In this document: positions 33,024 to 33,302 of the stretch, one piece after another
Layout: every line of letters starts with the position of its first letter
Numbering within the stretch: the stretch's first letter is position 1
Source: an uncultured Ruminococcus sp.
Lineage (GTDB): Bacteria; Bacillota; Clostridia; Oscillospirales; Acutalibacteraceae
Length of the DNA stretch: 33,302 nt
Assembly (NCBI GenBank): GCA_902798365.1
Contig: CADBWP010000010.1
Coordinates: 1 to 33,302 of the forward strand
Direction: 5' to 3'
Translations under genes and position numbers: made by a program
Notes under the pieces: model-generated
Seen by the model: the letters and a program-made list of their open reading frames with translations, nothing else
Told to the model about the DNA's origin: nothing
Databases searched by the model: none

Positions 33024-33102
33024 GATTGCAAATTTGCTGGATTGCAAGCAATTTTGCCTGTTTTTTAAAAAATCCGTGCCACGAATTGCCACGCGTGCCA
33101 CG
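33024..33102. repeat. cluster of short direct repeats beside tRNA-Leu
   Basis: GATTGCAA occurs at 33024-33031 and 33040-33047. TGCCACG occurs three times at 33077, 33087 and 33096, about one helical turn apart, with flanking CCGTG/CACGG inverted ends. Together with the tRNA and the IS this resembles a worn integration site, but no integrase is seen. No gene is supported in 32950-33113. Confidence 0.5.
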
Positions 33103-33146
33103 GTAAAAGAATTGGGGCTGTCGCATTAAGCTCCAACAAAGTAAAA

Positions 33147-33177
33147 GACCGGGTAGCCCGAAAAGGGTTGCCCGGTC
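33147..33177 (+). other. hairpin in the IS left end
   Basis: GACCGGGTAGCCC (33147-33159) pairs with GGGTTGCCCGGTC (33165-33177) with two G-T pairs and a GAAAA loop. The right arm overlaps the -35 box of the transposase. It may block transcription coming from outside, though no T tract follows. Confidence 0.6.
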
Positions 33178-33196
33178 AGTGCTTTCGTTGTATAAT
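33168..33196 (+). promoter_or_regulatory. transposase promoter
   Basis: TTGCCC (33168-33173), a 17-bp spacer, TATAAT (33191-33196). Confidence 0.65.
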
Positions 33197-33238
33197 TTAA
33201 TTGCCGAAAAACCACACAGAAAGCAGGTTAATTATACA

Positions 33239-33302
33239 ATGAAAGTTTTAAGAAATCAACTGGTTTTGCCGTTAAATTTTGAAATTTTGATCGACGAGAA
33301 TG
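33239..33302 (+). CDS. IS1182-type transposase, N-terminal fragment
   Basis: Only 21 codons are in the window (MKVLRNQLVLPLNFEILIDE then Asn); the frame is open at the edge. The NQLVLPLNFEILI start is typical of IS1182-family DDE transposases. The start codon is inside a potential hairpin: TTGTATAATT-TAA (33188-33200) can pair with TTAATTATACAA (33228-33239). A weak ribosome site (GCAGGT) lies upstream. Whether the gene is intact cannot be judged. Confidence 0.7.
   Translation, partial: MKVLRNQLVLPLNFEILIDEN

Larger units (their letters stand above)
33114..33302 (+). mobile_element. left end of an IS1182-type insertion sequence (cut by window edge)
   Basis: Begins with GGGGCTGTCGCATTAAG, which looks like an IS1182-family terminal repeat. 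It contains a hairpin, a promoter and the first codons of a transposase. Only the left 189 bases are in the window, so neither the right end nor the target duplication can be checked. Confidence 0.7.

Noticed and set aside
1..33302. CRISPR arrays or prophage structural genes
   Set aside because: No regularly spaced repeats of CRISPR length and no phage-like genes were found.

Overview
The window looks like chromosomal DNA of an anaerobic, starch-degrading gut Clostridium relative (Oscillospiraceae/Ruminococcus type). The reasons are two secreted proteins with type I dockerins, a pair of type I pullulanases as in amylosome-forming ruminococci, a flavodiiron O2 reductase, a two-gene minimal SUF-type Fe-S system, T-box control of thrS, and clean sigma-A promoters (TTGACA-17-TATAAT) in AT-rich gaps between GC-richer genes. 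The taxon is an inference; no rRNA is present.

Layout. 1-4084: a 69-bp repeat, then a Thr T-box driving thrS, a membrane-anchored VanY-like protein that lacks its zinc ligands, and a C39-like papain-fold protein whose natural start is separated from its body by an A9 tract. 4104-8485: rpmE, a YigZ/IMPACT protein, and the dnaG-rpoD core with a small HExxH protein. 8548-15097: two paralogous pullulanases, the first with a C-terminal membrane anchor, the second with a dockerin and a CBM26-like module. 15137-20460: accessory stretch with a second copy of the 69-bp repeat carrying a promoter, an unknown membrane-anchored protein, a Cys-rich mini-protein + LytTR regulator + DUF3021 membrane protein operon with a matching LytTR direct repeat, and a 989-residue secreted dockerin protein with four Cys/His repeats of about 69 residues. 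20487-24457: an OmpR-type two-component system, a divergent membrane protein, a DUF4250 protein and a papain-like protein. 24537-28534: sufC-sufB-like-PPOX, maf, and cysK preceded by a leader ORF with a Cys codon. 28551-32790: a four-domain flavodiiron protein divergent from a gpx-ohrR-trx-trxB operon. 32796-33302: tRNA-Leu(CAG), a cluster of short repeats, and the left end of an IS1182-type insertion sequence cut by the window edge.

How it fits together. One membrane-tethered and one scaffold-bound pullulanase would debranch starch at two locations, and the second dockerin protein may join the same complex. The right half is a redox block: OhrR-box-like palindromes lie on the divergent promoters of the flavodiiron protein (O2/H2O2 removal) and the Cys-peroxidase/thioredoxin operon, so an OhrR-type sensor probably controls both, although no ohr gene is seen. 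Cysteine synthase and Fe-S assembly lie nearby.

The observations most worth a second look are the 69-bp promoter/leader repeat, the LytTR module and its binding site, the OhrR-GPx-thioredoxin arrangement, the Cys-containing leader of cysK, the possible -1 frameshift in the C39-like gene, and the hairpin in the IS end that would mask the transposase start only in read-through transcripts. Intergenic stretches not listed as features (for example 5090-5161 and 20250-20423) show nothing I can support.
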